From an uncultured Clostridium sp. (lineage in GTDB: Bacteria; Bacillota_A; Clostridia; TANB77; CAG-508): a DNA stretch of 64,000 nucleotides. Below, in pieces: positions 47,029 through 58,103 of this stretch. A model generated the notes under the pieces. The model was not told the origin of the DNA, made no database searches, and saw nothing but the letters and a program-made list of their open reading frames with translations. The position numbers were made by a program, and so were the translations under genes. Every line of letters begins with the position of its first letter. The first letter of the stretch is position 1. The stretch is taken from the NCBI GenBank assembly GCA_948466265.1, contig CAOJZU010000003.1:62001-126000 (forward strand). The letters are read 5' to 3'.

Positions 47029-47373
47029 TTACTTATAATTTTCTCTAACTTTCTCTGGAAGCGCATTTTCCTGAATTTCTTCCCATGAATGAACTCCTAG
47101 AACTCTTATTTCTAATTTCAAATATGCATTTTCTTTTAGCTCCCTGCTTGTTTTAAACTTTACTTCTTTTTTATTTCCTTTTTCATTATACGAGTTCAAT
47201 GTATATTCATATTTCATATTATCTGTTACATCAAGCTTTGTAACTTTACTATTATCTATTTGTGTATAATAGATAGCCTCATAACATTCAAAAAAGTAAT
47301 AACCCAACATACAAACCGCAAGTACTATGATAATTGCGATTATCATAAATATTTTATCTTTTATATTTTCCAT
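47029..47373 (-). CDS. YxeA-like small membrane protein
   Basis: 114 residues with an N-terminal membrane segment (IIAIIIVLAVCMLGYYFF) and the YxeA pattern YYTQIDNSKVTKLDVTD, then EYTLNSYNEKGNKKEVKF and YLKLEIRVLGVHSWEE. It is two bases downstream of the permease gene, matching the order yxdL-yxdM-yxeA of Bacillus subtilis. YxeA's biochemical role is not established; it belongs to peptide-antibiotic sensing modules. Confidence 0.82.
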   Translation of the reverse strand: MENIKDKIFMIIAIIIVLAVCMLGYYFFECYEAIYYTQIDNSKVTKLDVTDNMKYEYTLNSYNEKGNKKEVKFKTSRELKENAYLKLEIRVLGVHSWEEIQENALPEKVRENYK

Positions 47374-47375
47374 AT

Positions 47376-49466
47376 CTAATCCTCTCTAATAATATTTTTA
47401 CTACCCAAATACGTTGCTAGGAAGTACACTCCATAAATCACACCTATAATAATAACTGTAGATATGATTGATGGTACTAGATCTCCTTTACTTGCAACTT
47501 CTGACATTATTTCTAAAGCAAATTGTATTCCAAAGATAGAATGTATAATTGCTAATATAAGTGGAGCTGCAAAAAATATTCCTATTTGTCTAAACAAAGC
47601 TTTATTTATCATTTTTTCATCACAACCAATCTTTCTTAAAATCAGATACCTTTCTTTATTATCTGAACTTTCTGTTAATTGTTTAAGTGCTAAAATTGCT
47701 GAACTTGCAATCAAAAATATTATCCCTAAATAAATCGCTATAAAAGTTATTATCGTTGCTAATCCTATACTTGACTCCATTACAGTAATTTTTGTTTGTC
47801 CGTCTATTTCTAATCCATTACTTTCTAAATTTTGCACAAGCATAGAATCATTAGATTTAAACAAATTATCTATTTCTTCTTTTCCTTCATCAGAATTTGC
47901 ATTGTAATTTGAAGCTAATATCAGTCTTGCTTTTTCATCTTCATTTAAAGGACAATTATCTGGAACTAATATAATTCCTGTATTTACATGCCCTCCTGTC
48001 ATCTCTATATAACCACTTTTGCATTCATTATATTTTGATTTATATTCTTTTCCTGCAATTTCTATTTTTTTATTTCCATCAGCTAATACCATATTTCTTA
48101 TCTCTTTCATACTAGCAAAATTGCAAAGTATAATAATTTCATTATCACTTATACTATATTCTTCTATTTTATATAATCTTGCTATTTTATTATAGTCTGA
48201 AATCTTCACAATCTGTTCTGCTGTATCATATTGAAGCATTGGAAATTGAATCTTAATCTCATTTAGATTATCACCAAAGAACTCTCCCCAAGTCAAATTG
48301 TTACTTGCATATATTGGAATCTCTACTATATCTTTTAGTACATTCATATCTAATCCATTATTTATCAAAGTATCCTTAATTGAAATTTTCGAATCTTCTC
48401 TTTGCTTTTCAGTTGTAACTATTTCCCTACCATATTTCACATATTTTTCAGGCAAATTAGCTATCTTAGTTAAATTTAAGTCTACAGGTGTCATCTCCAA
48501 TAGATCTCTTTGCATAGAATTTCTTAATGCTAAACTTGAAGAAAGAATAGATACTGTCATAAATAGCATTAAACATATAACACTCATACTTGCAACCATA
48601 GTATTAATTTTATTATTTAACTGTCTTAACACAAACATATTTATATCTTTTAAATAGACTCCTTTGGCCTTCTGTACTATTTGCAAAATAAATCCAGATA
48701 ATGACCAAAAAATTAAAACTGTCCCGAGTTATCCCCATTAAAATAGGCTGTAGTAGCATTTCTGCTTTAGTCATAGATTTTATATCACTTGTTACTTTCC
48801 AATATGCATATCCAAGTATAGATACTCCAATTATAAATATCAAAGCAGAAAGAATAGGATTTTTCATTTTTATTTTCTCATTTTTCTTACTAGCATTTAA
48901 TAAACTTATTAATTTATATCTTGAAACAGTTACAGTATTAAAAAACATTACTGCACTATACATTACTGCAAAATATATACATGTTTTTAAACAAGCATCT
49001 CCAGAAAATACAAACTTAAATCCACTCATATCTGCTTCAAACATTTTAGCAACTAATATAGACATAAATTGGGATGCAAATATACCAATAATTAGCCCAA
49101 TTACAAGTGATATAACTCCTACAAATATTGTCTCCATTAATATTATTTTAGAAATTTGTCTTTTCCCCATTCCAAGTGTCATATATATTCCAAATTCTTT
49201 TTTCCTTCTATTAATCAAAAACTTATTTGCATATACAATTAATAATCCTAAAACAACTGCAACAAATACAGATACATATCCGGAGTGTTGATATCATCAA
49301 TTTAATAATCTCTCTTTGCGAACCGTGATACCTCTAACATAGCTTGCTGACTATCTAAAGAATTGAACATATAAAAAATACTAACTCCAAGTACTAATGT
49401 TAAAAAATATATTGCATAATCTTTTATACTTTTTTTCATATTATTAAAAGATAATTTAAATAACAT
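47376..49466 (-). CDS. BceB/YxdM-like ABC transporter permease, three +1 recoding sites
   Basis: A 695-residue FtsX-type permease with about ten membrane segments and a large extracytoplasmic domain between segments 7 and 8. Three in-phase CGG codons must be skipped by one base: 49323-49325 (MLEVSGSQREIIKLM), 49280-49282 (ISTLGYVSVFVAV) and 48724-48726 (MGITGTVLIFW). The restored text matches the BceB family closely, including FLINRRKKEFGIYMTLGMGK. Without the shifts the first CGG leads to a stop eight codons later. The start at 49466 overlaps the ATPase gene. With the ATPase it should sense and detoxify cell-wall-active peptides. Confidence 0.87.
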
Positions 49467-50226
49467 CGTTTAAATCACCTCCAAGAAGTGTTTGTACTTC
49501 AATTATCTTTTCAAAAAATTGCTTTCTTGTATCATTTCCTTTTACAAGCTCATTGAAAATTTTTCCATCTCTTATAAATATAATTCTATTAGCATAACTT
49601 GCAGAAAAAGCGTCATGCGTTACCATTAAAATTGTAGCACCCATTTTTTGATTCAAAAACTCAAAATTTTCAAGTAATTGTCTAGCAGATTTACTATCTA
49701 ATGCACCTGTTGGTTCATCTGCTAATACTAATTTTGGATTTGTAATAATGGCTCTGCTTGATGCCACCCTTTGTTTTTGCCCTCCTGAAATCTGATATGG
49801 ATATTTATTTAAAATTTCTTTAATACCTAATTTATCTGCAATTTCTTCTACCCTTCTTTCAATTTCTTTAGAATTTACTTTCCCGAATTGTTAAAGCAAT
49901 AGCAATATTTTCATAAGCAGTCAATGTATCTAACAAATTAAAATCTTGAAAAATAAATCCTAACTCTTCTCTTCTAAATTTATTTAGCTTATTTCCTTTT
50001 AACTTTGTTATATCTTCACCATTAACTAAAATATGCCCGGCTAGTAACCTTATCTATTGTAGAAATTATATTTAGCAAAGTAGATTTACCGAGATCCACT
50101 TGCTCCCATAATTCCAAGAAATTCACCTTTTTCTACATCAAAACTAATGTTATCTATTGCTTTCGTTAGGTTAGATTTGTTTCCATAATATTTTTCTATG
50201 TTTTTTACTTCTAATACTTTTTCCAT
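49456..50226 (-). CDS. BceA/YxdL-like ABC transporter ATPase, three +1 recoding sites
   Basis: The 255-residue ATPase begins MEKVLEVKNIEKYYGNKSNL. Skipping the C of three in-phase CGG codons restores the Walker A (GIMGASGSGKSTLLNII, 50089-50091), the following strand (DKVTSGHILVNG, 50037-50039) and the Q-loop neighbourhood (AIALTIGKVNSKEI, 49883-49885). Signature ISGGQKQRVASSRAI, Walker B LVLADEPTGALDS and MVTHD are intact. It pairs with the permease it overlaps. A perfect inverted repeat upstream (50300-50323) is the likely binding site of the nearby response regulator. Confidence 0.88.
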
Positions 50227-50299
50227 AAATAAAAACTCCTTTCAATCTAACCATATTATAAACCATTTCATTTACAATTCCTATTGATTTATATTACAT

Positions 50300-50323
50300 T
50301 TACCTTACACTTTTGTAAGGTAA
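50300..50323. promoter_or_regulatory. Candidate response-regulator operator, ABC operon
   Basis: Perfect 10-base arms TTACCTTACA and TGTAAGGTAA separated by CTTT, about 75-100 bases upstream of the ABC ATPase start. The core CCTTACA-N4-TGTAAGG recurs at 58833-58856 upstream of the response-regulator gene. The promoter below it has a good TATAAT but no good -35 box, as expected for activator dependence. Confidence 0.6.
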
Positions 50324-50326
50324 GAA

Positions 50327-50351
50327 AAAATGCCTTTTTAGTAGGCATTTT
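50327..50351. terminator. Terminator between ABC genes
   Basis: AAAATGCCT / AGGCATTTT with a short loop and flanking A and T runs, usable in both directions; it would end the transcript of the fused ABC gene at 50489. Confidence 0.6.
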
Positions 50352-50488
50352 TATTCTATATTATCTCTAATTCCCTTTCTTTTGTTTCCTCATCATATTT
50401 TCCAATATATAATATTGCATTATAAATTGCAATATTAATCAATTTTGCCTTTAATTTTTCTTACATTCTCTGTTTTTGTTTATAATCT

Positions 50489-52768
50489 TTATTCTATATC
50501 ATTTCTTTTGAATATCTCAGCTGGTGTTTTTCTTAACACTTTAAATAATGGCAATAATCCTGCAAATATATTAAAAGCATATATTAATAACATACCTATT
50601 CCAACTGTCCCTATATTCACAATAAACCAAGACGAAAACTCAGTAACGATAGTTAAAGACTTTAATATGTATGTCATAAAAATTGCACCGTGGTAGACTT
50701 ATACATGTTGTAATAGCCACAATTTCTCCTATGAACATTTTATATATGCCAAATTTCTTCACTCCCACACCCCTTAGCACGCCGAATCTCCTTTATTCTT
50801 GCTAAAAAAGATGCTCTAATAATTAAATAAATTTCTATTAATGATATAACAAGAGCAATACTAGCAAAAGTAACAGTATTTGATATTATATCTTTTCTTT
50901 CTTCTTGATTTATTGCTTTGTCCCTTTCATACTTTTCACTAATGTTTAAATTATATTCGCTTTTGATTGTATTCAATGCTTCATTCTTATCTTTTGGATA
51001 TACCATAGCAACAACATTTTTTTCTGTATAAGTAGAAGAATTTATTCTATATTGGTCTTTTGTCATAATTCCCTCTCCTATACTTTGGCAAATCAAATTG
51101 TACTTCACTGTATTATTATTTACTAAATAATCTTGCCTGTTTGTTTTACTATCATAATATCCTACAACTGTAAGTTTATTGTTATTGACTTTTTCATCTA
51201 TTGTTTTATTTAATTTTATATCGTCTTTATTAATTACATTTATAATAACTTCATAGTCATTCTCTGGTAATCTTCCTTCTATAATTGCTATATCATTTAA
51301 ATATAAATTATAGTCTAAAACTTTTATTCTTTGTTTTTCTGTATTACCATCAAAGAAATACATACTTTTCATAACACCATCTAAATTTGTATTATTTATC
51401 AAGTTAATAAACATATTTTTATTTGTATAAATTGAATAAGTTCCCCTATCTACAAAACCGACAACTGTAAAATCTTTCATATTATCCATCATAATTTTTT
51501 TATCTAATATTTCTTCTTCTCTTTTTATCCCCATACATATTGTGTCATTTGCTTGATCTATAATCATTCTGTCATAAATCATTTTATCTAAAACTATTTC
51601 ATATTCATTATTTGGCATTTTCCCTTTTACTATATCAACATTTGAAATTGTATCAATACTACAAAGCGAGCCCTCAAATGCATAAGTTTCTCCTGATGTC
51701 TGATAATAATCATCAAATTTTATTTTAAAGTTTATAATACTATTTCCTGGCAAAATATAATCTACGCTATCTAAATTTTCGCATTTTGTGAAATCTTCTA
51801 CACTTATTTCACTTCCTTCTATCTGCAAATAATTTTTATCAGCTCTTATAAAATCACTTTCTTTTATAGTAGTTATGCCTTTTACATTGCAAACTGCATA
51901 CATAATAAACATACTAGATATAAAAAAGCCTGCAAGTAATATTTTTCTTAAAGGTGAATATTTACAAATTTTCTTTCCACCATTTATACAGGCTTCCAAA
52001 AAATTGTTTATATTGCCATATTTTGTTTTTAAACTTTCATTGTTAGGCTTTTCTAAATCGTATGCTAACTCCTTTACATTTGTATTATTTTCATAATCTT
52101 TTATAACTTTTCCGATCTTGCATTTCTATTATTCTTGAAGCAAATTGTTTTGCTAAAGTTATTTCATGCGTTACTAAAATAACTAATTTTTCTTTAGATA
52201 TTGCTTTTATAATTTTCATAATTTCTAATGAATTATTGCTATCTAAATTACCTGTTGGTTCATCTGCAATTATTATATTAGGATTTTTCACAATAGCCCT
52301 TGCAATTCCGAAGTCTCTGTTTTTCTCCTCCTGAAAGCATTTTTGCAGGTCTATTTCTATACCTATACATGTTAACTTTTTTAAGTACACAATCAACTCT
52401 TTTTTTTATTTCTTCTTTTCCTTTTATTCCTATTAGCTTTAAACTAATTGCAACGTTTTCATATACAGTTTGTTCTTCTAGTAGTTTATAATCTTGAAAG
52501 ATATAACCTATATTCATATTTCTAATTTCGTCTATTTTATATGGACTTTTTCCTGTTATTTTTTCTTTCTTTATATATATACTCCCATTATTTATTTTAT
52601 CAAGTCCACCTATAGCATTTAAAAGCGTTGTCTTCCCGTGCCCCTGATTCACCGAAGAATTGCCACTAATCCATTATCTTTAAATTCAAGTGAAATATTA
52701 TTTATTATATGTATTTCATTATTTCTTCCCTTATTAAAATATTTATTTACATTTTCTAATCTTACCAT
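50489..52768 (-). CDS. Fused ABC ATPase-permease (MacB-like), six +1 recoding sites
   Basis: With six in-phase CGG codons skipped, the 757-residue product is one continuous ATPase-permease: MVRLENVNKYFNKG, Walker A ILGESGAGKTTLL (two skips, 52652-52654 and 52636-52638), signature LSGGEKQRLGIARAI (52308-52310), EPTGNLDS, then EMQDGKVIKDYEN (52112-52114) into the permease half with membrane segments and a large outer domain. It ends ARIKEIGVLRGVGVKKF (50782-50784) and CISLPGAIFMTYI (50688-50690), the typical FtsX C-terminal region. Without recoding it is split into many fragments. It probably exports or flips a peptide or lipid. Confidence 0.85.
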
Positions 52769-52771
52769 ATC

Positions 52772-55066
52772 TTACACCACCTCATTATATGAACTTATTA
52801 GGGGATCTTTGAATACTATTCTTGTAAATCTTCTAGTTAAAAGTTTTGTCATTAAAAATATTATAGCGTATATTAGTAAATACTCAGTTATATTTAAACA
52901 AGAAATTAGTTTTGTAAAATATGGTACATATAAGATTTGAGATTTTATTAATTGCATTACAAAAACAACGCTCACATAGGCAAGACTATAATTTATAAAT
53001 AATTCTGTATATACTATCTTTTTTATTTCTTTATGCTTTGCCCCTAACACTCTTAAAGTTGTATAATAAGTATTCCTTGACTTTAGTATTATTTTTATTA
53101 TGAAATACGAAATAAAGAATAATGTAAAAACTAAAATTATAGTTAACGTTAATTTGGCAATCTTAATACCTTCTACTTCCTTTTTAAAGTCGTCAAACAT
53201 CACTTTATAATCTGTAACTCTTTTTGCTGTAATCCCTATATTGTTTAACTCTTTTATAGTATTATTAATCTTATCTATATCTTTCACATAAATGCTTGAT
53301 TGATAAAGTGGCTTTTTAAATAATTTATTAAAATCTTCTTCATTTATAAATATCCTATTTTCACTAAATAAATCATATCCAGTCATTTTAGTAAAGTTTT
53401 TCTCTGTATATGTACTTAATATTTTAAGTTCTATTTCATCATTGTAATAAATATTATCTACAAAAATTGTTATTGATTGATTTTTGATATTTCCTTTTTG
53501 CAATTGATACTTTAAATCGTCATTAACTAAAACTGAACCCTCCTTAACCATTTCGCTTGGAACAATATTAAAATTTTCCGTTTTATAATATTTCCCATTA
53601 AATAGATATGATATTTCACTATATCTTTTATTAATTGGTGCAATTAAACTATCTAAAAATTCGCTATTTGCATATATATATGAAAATCTTTGTAAATTTT
53701 CTTCATCACCTCCGAGCATAACTAATACCAACGATTTTTGCTCTAACAGAGTCTTTATATTCACCATCTGAATTAAAAGTTTTCCCAAGACTTACTCCTA
53801 GAGAAGTATCTAACAATTCATCTAGATTATTTTTAACTTTTATAGATGGATTTTTCGGATTTACTTTTAATACTACTTCATTTTCATTTTCTGGCATTCT
53901 TCCTATATCAAGTTTGCCTTCAAATGTATCTATCAAATAGGCATATCCACTTATACTAATATTATAATCATACATAACCATATCACTGTTCATAAAATAC
54001 TCTTTTGCTTTTCTATCATACAATCCTATGTATCCGTCTAATATATAATCATTTTTTACAATAGCATTTATATTATTATTTTCTTCAATTTTTTTATAAT
54101 CTTCTTCTGTAAATGATGTTTTATCTTGTTTCTTTATTAGTATTCTATTATCTGATAAATCATTAAAGTTCACACGTGAATATGTTTCGCTTGCTTCTGT
54201 TTCTTTAGCTTTAAGAATTGTATATTCTGTAAAAAATGATATTATCATAAAAAGAAATACAAAAAATAATAATAAAAATTTTGAAACTATGTTAAATGTA
54301 TTTCTAATTCCTAATTTATAACTATTAATTAAACTATGTTTAGCTTTTGGCTGTTTTAATTGATTTAGAGGTATTTCTTTTATTGGATCTTTTGTTGTTT
54401 TATCTTCTATAATGATACCATCTTTCATTTTGATAATTCTTGTTGCACACTCTTCTACTTGTTCTACATTATGCGTTACCATAATTATAAGTTTGTCTTT
54501 TGCAATCTCTTTTAATATCTTAATAACTTCACTTGCCGATTTTATATCTAAGTTTCCGTGTTGGCTCATCAAGAGCTATAATTGGAGTGTTCTGTACAAT
54601 TGCTCTTGCTATTGCGACTCTTTGCTTTTGTCCACCTGATAATTTAGAAACTTTCGTATTCTTAAACTCTGTAAGACCTACCCTATCTATCATTTCTAAT
54701 ATTTTATTTTTAACTTTTTGTTTTTTATATCCATTTAATAATAAAGCCAGCTCCACATTTTGATAAACTGTATAGCTATTTACTAAATTAAAATTTTGAA
54801 AAATATTTGAGACATACTTTCTTCTATATTCTTCAAATTCTTTTTCAGTATAATGGCTTGTCTCCTTTCCATTTATATACATTTCACCTTCTTCATAACT
54901 GTCTAGTCCTGATATAATATTTAATAACGTTGTTTTTCCACTTCCTGATTCGCCTGTAATTACTACAAATTCTCCCAAATTTAACTCTAAATCTACTCTA
55001 CTAATTCCTGTTCCGTATAATCCCATTTTTATAATATATTTTAGTTACATTTTCTAGCTTTAACAT
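52772..55066 (-). CDS. Fused ABC ATPase-permease (MacB-like), three +1 recoding sites
   Basis: The 763-residue product starts MLKLENVTKIYYKNG. Three in-phase CGG codons are skipped: 55013-55015 (GIIGTGISRVDLEL), 54556-54558 (ALDEPTGNLDIKS) and 53712-53714 (VGISYAGGDEENL). Walker A TGESGSGKTTLLNIISG, signature LSGGQKQRVAIARAI and the FtsX-type permease half with four membrane segments are complete. It is a paralogue of the gene immediately downstream (50489-52768), with three bases between stop and start. EPTGNLD is the conserved D-loop entry, so the skip restores an essential motif. Confidence 0.87.
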
Positions 55067-55083
55067 TATCTTCAATCTCCCAT

Positions 55084-55815
55084 TTATTTTTTTGTTATGT
55101 AATTATACATTTGTTTCGTATTATTTCTTATTAAGTCTTCACTCATTTCACTTGCCTGTATAGGCTTTATAATACTGTCTTTATACTTAATATACACATT
55201 TGAGCCTATATACATCTTATTTCCGATATAATTATTATATTTTATTATTATATCTGTAGCTTTTATAATATCTTCATAAGTTTCAGTTTCTATATAAGTC
55301 TCATATACTAGTAACCATTTCTCCTGTTTTATAAATCCATGTTTACAATCTTCATAATGTTCATCTATTACAAACTTATTCCTATCTTCATCTTTCCAAT
55401 TCTCAAAATAATATTTATGTAATCTGTCATTTGCATCATGCATAAAAATATTTTTATAACTAACAAATACAGCATGAATTTCCTCATTTGGGTAATCTTC
55501 TATTTTATAAGAATATAAACCATTTTCAAACCAATTTACTTTAATAGGTATTTCCTGAACATTTGCATGTAATGATTGTTCTATTATACTAATTCTCTTT
55601 TGGTTTGCATTGATTTTGAATATATCATTAAATATATAAAAAGCAAGTATTAAAGCAAGTATAGTAAAAATTAACTTACCTTTTATTTTTTTTTTGCTGC
55701 TATTAAACATTTTATTATATTCTTTATCAATATCCATTTTGTACTTGTTAATTTTATGCATATCTTTATTATCTATATAGCTTTCAATTTCTTTCCAATC
55801 ATTTTTATTTTCCAT
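55084..55815 (-). CDS. Membrane protein of unknown function, ABC operon
   Basis: 243 residues: a charged N-terminal part (about 45 residues), one membrane segment (GKLIFTILALILAFYIFND) and an extracytoplasmic domain of about 170 residues rich in Tyr, Glu and Asp (NWKDEDRNKFVIDEHYEDC). It is 17 bases upstream of the first fused ABC gene and probably belongs to its operon. No family recognised. Confidence 0.6.
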   Translation of the reverse strand: MENKNDWKEIESYIDNKDMHKINKYKMDIDKEYNKMFNSSKKKIKGKLIFTILALILAFYIFNDIFKINANQKRISIIEQSLHANVQEIPIKVNWFENGLYSYKIEDYPNEEIHAVFVSYKNIFMHDANDRLHKYYFENWKDEDRNKFVIDEHYEDCKHGFIKQEKWLLVYETYIETETYEDIIKATDIIIKYNNYIGNKMYIGSNVYIKYKDSIIKPIQASEMSEDLIRNNTKQMYNYITKK

Positions 55816-55842
55816 ATATGAATTTCCTTTTATAAATTTGAT

Positions 55843-55870
55843 TTATTATGATTATATATTATCATAATAA
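55843..55870. promoter_or_regulatory. Inverted repeat upstream of ABC operon
   Basis: TTATTATGAT and ATCATAATAA with an eight-base spacer, 28-55 bases upstream of the start at 55815. It is AT-rich and could be an operator or part of the promoter. Confidence 0.3.
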
Positions 55871-56065
55871 GTGCATCTGTGCAATATACTTTGTTTTAAG
55901 CTTTATTTCGTTAGTTTGCTTAATAATTTTTAACTTTTTGACTTTTTAAGACTATTTTTGATAGTTTTGTATTATTTGTGTTTAAATATTTCCTGAGTTT
56001 AGTGAAAAGCTACAACTCATTACACGAGTGAGAGGTGAACCGTTTCTATAAGGAGGATTTTCACA

Positions 56066-56521
56066 ATGAAAAAACGTTTCATTTCTATGATTATGGCTCT
56101 TGCTATGGTGATGAGCCCCTATGTACAGGCTTCCGCAGCGGAAATTTCTGCTGATAGTTCTACTGAAGTTTCTGTTGATGCAGGAATTGAGCCTCAGGAT
56201 GTTAACTATCTGAGAGAATTAAGGGGAATGCAGATTTACAATGGTCATCCTGAGACCATAGAAGTAACCCCTGCAAGTGGAACCAATCTTAAATTTGTTG
56301 GACATGTGGACGGAACTCAGAGTGGAGTTAAGATGGAAGTCACCAAAAATGGCGGTTGGTGGCCGTCTAAGACAGTAACAGTTTACGCTGGAGCTAATCA
56401 GGGTGTCTATGATCTTATCAACAACTGCAACGGTGAAAAGTACACGATAAAGATGACATTTACGGGAAGTTTCAGCCCTGTTGCGGTGTGGGGGTATTTC
56501 ACTCAATCGGATTACGCCTAA
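56066..56521 (+). CDS. Secreted protein, 151 residues, foreign composition
   Basis: A signal peptide with MKKRFISMIMALAMVMSP and an ASA-A cleavage site (VQASAAE near residue 25) precedes a mature domain of about 125 residues rich in Gly, Thr and Val, with NGGWWPSKTVTVYAGANQGV and FTGSFSPVAVWGYF, suggesting a small beta-sandwich. The ribosome binding site is AAGGAGGATTTTCAC. G+C is clearly higher than the neighbours, the strand is opposite, and there is no in-phase CGG. It lies inside the envelope-stress island. I do not recognise the family; it may be cargo of a recent transfer. Confidence 0.65.
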   Translation: MKKRFISMIMALAMVMSPYVQASAAEISADSSTEVSVDAGIEPQDVNYLRELRGMQIYNGHPETIEVTPASGTNLKFVGHVDGTQSGVKMEVTKNGGWWPSKTVTVYAGANQGVYDLINNCNGEKYTIKMTFTGSFSPVAVWGYFTQSDYA

Positions 56522-56654
56522 GATTGCTATGTTATAGTATCTTGTAAATTTACTTAATCACTTTTCACTTCTCATTTGTGGGAGGAGGCAACTTCTATAG
56601 TTGCTTTCTCTTTTTTATTGAATAAGAAAAATCAAAGATTTTCACTATTCGCCA

Positions 56655-56685
56655 AAAAAAGAACTAGCCCATCTAGTTCTTTTTT
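56655..56685. terminator. Bidirectional terminator after secreted-protein gene
   Basis: AAAAAAGAACTAG / CTAGTTCTTTTTT with a five-base loop, A-run on one side and T-run on the other. Confidence 0.75.
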
Positions 56686-56690
56686 CTTTA

Positions 56691-56729
56691 TGTAAATAAT
56701 GTTTCAGCATAGCCGGAACATTATTTACA
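56691..56729. repeat. 13-base inverted repeat
   Basis: TGTAAATAATGTT and AACATTATTTACA are perfect arms around a 13-base loop, between two terminator-like stems. Purpose unknown; it may be a relic of a mobile unit end. Confidence 0.4.
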
Positions 56730-56733
56730 TTTA

Positions 56734-56763
56734 AAGGAGGTTCCCTACAATAGGAACCTCCTT
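56734..56763 (-). terminator. Terminator-like hairpin after the 62-aa coiled-coil gene
   Basis: AAGGAGGTTCC / GGAACCTCCTT with an eight-base loop, 25 bases after the stop at 56788. The arms contain a Shine-Dalgarno-like GGAGG and its complement. Confidence 0.6.
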
Positions 56764-56787
56764 ATTTAATCAGTAGCAGATTATTTT

Positions 56788-56976
56788 TTACCTTTTTGCA
56801 TCTAATAGTGACCATAAACGCTGATAATTCACCGTTAGATTTACATTTTCTTTAAGTAATTTTCCTTTTTCTTGTTCGAGCTTCTCGATTTCGTTAAGAG
56901 CTTTCTCATATTTTAATTGCAAAGCATCATACTTTCTTGCTTTTTCCTGTATCTCTCTTAAATGTTCATCTTTCAT
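56788..56976 (-). CDS. Small coiled-coil protein (62 aa)
   Basis: The protein is a single heptad-rich helix (ARKYDALQLKYEKALNEIE, then KLEQEKGKLLKENVNL) with no Cys or membrane segment. AAGGAGGGTAAGAC precedes the ATG, and a terminator follows. Its position between foreign-looking DNA and the kinase gene leaves its origin open. No family recognised. Confidence 0.55.
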   Translation of the reverse strand: MKDEHLREIQEKARKYDALQLKYEKALNEIEKLEQEKGKLLKENVNLTVNYQRLWSLLDAKR

Positions 56977-57079
56977 GTCTTACCCTCCTTATGTTCTGCT
57001 ACTGTTTATTACTGTTACCGTTTAGGTATAGCTATATTTTTATTATATCATTTTATTTACATAAAATCAATAAAACATT

Positions 57080-58100
57080 TCAAATATCAATATACAGAGA
57101 ATTTCTTGGAAAAACCAAACTAATCTCTGTTCCTTCATTTTCGCTAGAAGAAAGTTCTATTCCAATACCTAATTTATTGCATAGATTTTTACATAAATAT
57201 AGTCCTATCCCTGTAGACTTTTTACCAGATAATCTTCCATTTGTACCTGTAAAGCCTTTTTCAAATACCTTTTTTGTTTCTTCCTTCTTTATTCCAATTC
57301 CATTATCTTTAACACATAAAATAGCTTTTTCTTTCCATTGTTTAGCATAAATTTCAAGCTCCAAAATTCCTTCTTGTTTTTTATACTTTATACTATTTTG
57401 AATAATTTGATTTAATATAAATACAATCCATTTTTTATCAGTATTAACTTCTATATCCAAATCATGAATATTAACTAATACTTTTTCATGTATCAAAATA
57501 GTTCTATTCTTCTTTATTGTTTCACTTACAATCTCATTTATATTAATCTTTTTTATGTAATAATCTTTATTAGCATTATTGCTTCTTGCATAAAATAAAG
57601 CCTGTTCAATATAGTTTTCTATCTTTTCTAGCTCCTCATCTATACTCTTTGTTACATCATTTTTGTTGTTTTCAATTATCATTTTACTTGTTGCAATTGG
57701 CAGTTTTACCTCATGTATCCAAAGCTCTATATAATCTTTATAATCTTCTCCGCATATACTTATATTTATTTACATTTTCGATCATTGACTTATCTATTTC
57801 TTCTAATATCTCTTTTAAAATTTTACCCTCTGCAAAATCAGGAGTTTTAATAATTTCTGTTATCAAATATTTTTCATCTAATTGATTTAAAATATTTAAT
57901 GTATTATTATAAAAATTACTTTTATTATAATATTCAATCATAATTCCTATTAAATATACTAATAAAATAGCTATGGGAATATATAGCTTTATAAAAAGCG
58001 TAAATTGATATGGAATTAAAAAAACTTCTATTGTTAAAATTCCAAATATAATTAAAAATGTCAAAAGAAATTTATCCTTAATAAAACTTCTAAAATTCAT
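57080..58100 (-). CDS. BceS/YxdK-like sensor histidine kinase, one +1 recoding site
   Basis: Two N-terminal membrane segments with almost no outer loop (FLLTFLIIFGILTIEVFLI, LYIPIAILLVYLIGIMIEY) mark an intramembrane-sensing kinase, which detects its signal through a partner ABC transporter. The frame breaks at an in-phase CGG (57750-57752); skipping the C turns YKYM into YKYMGEDYKDYIELWIHEVK, restoring the H box. N, G1 and G2 boxes follow (NQIIQNSIKYKK, KDNGIGIKKEE, STGIGLYL). Length 339 residues. It overlaps nothing but lies four bases from the response regulator. Confidence 0.87.
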
Positions 58101-58103
58101 AAA

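Noticed and set aside
50352..50488. A short minus-strand ORF of about 28 codons starting at a TTG.
   Set aside because: It ends just before a terminator, but has a weak ribosome binding site, no family and a composition like intergenic DNA; not enough to call.
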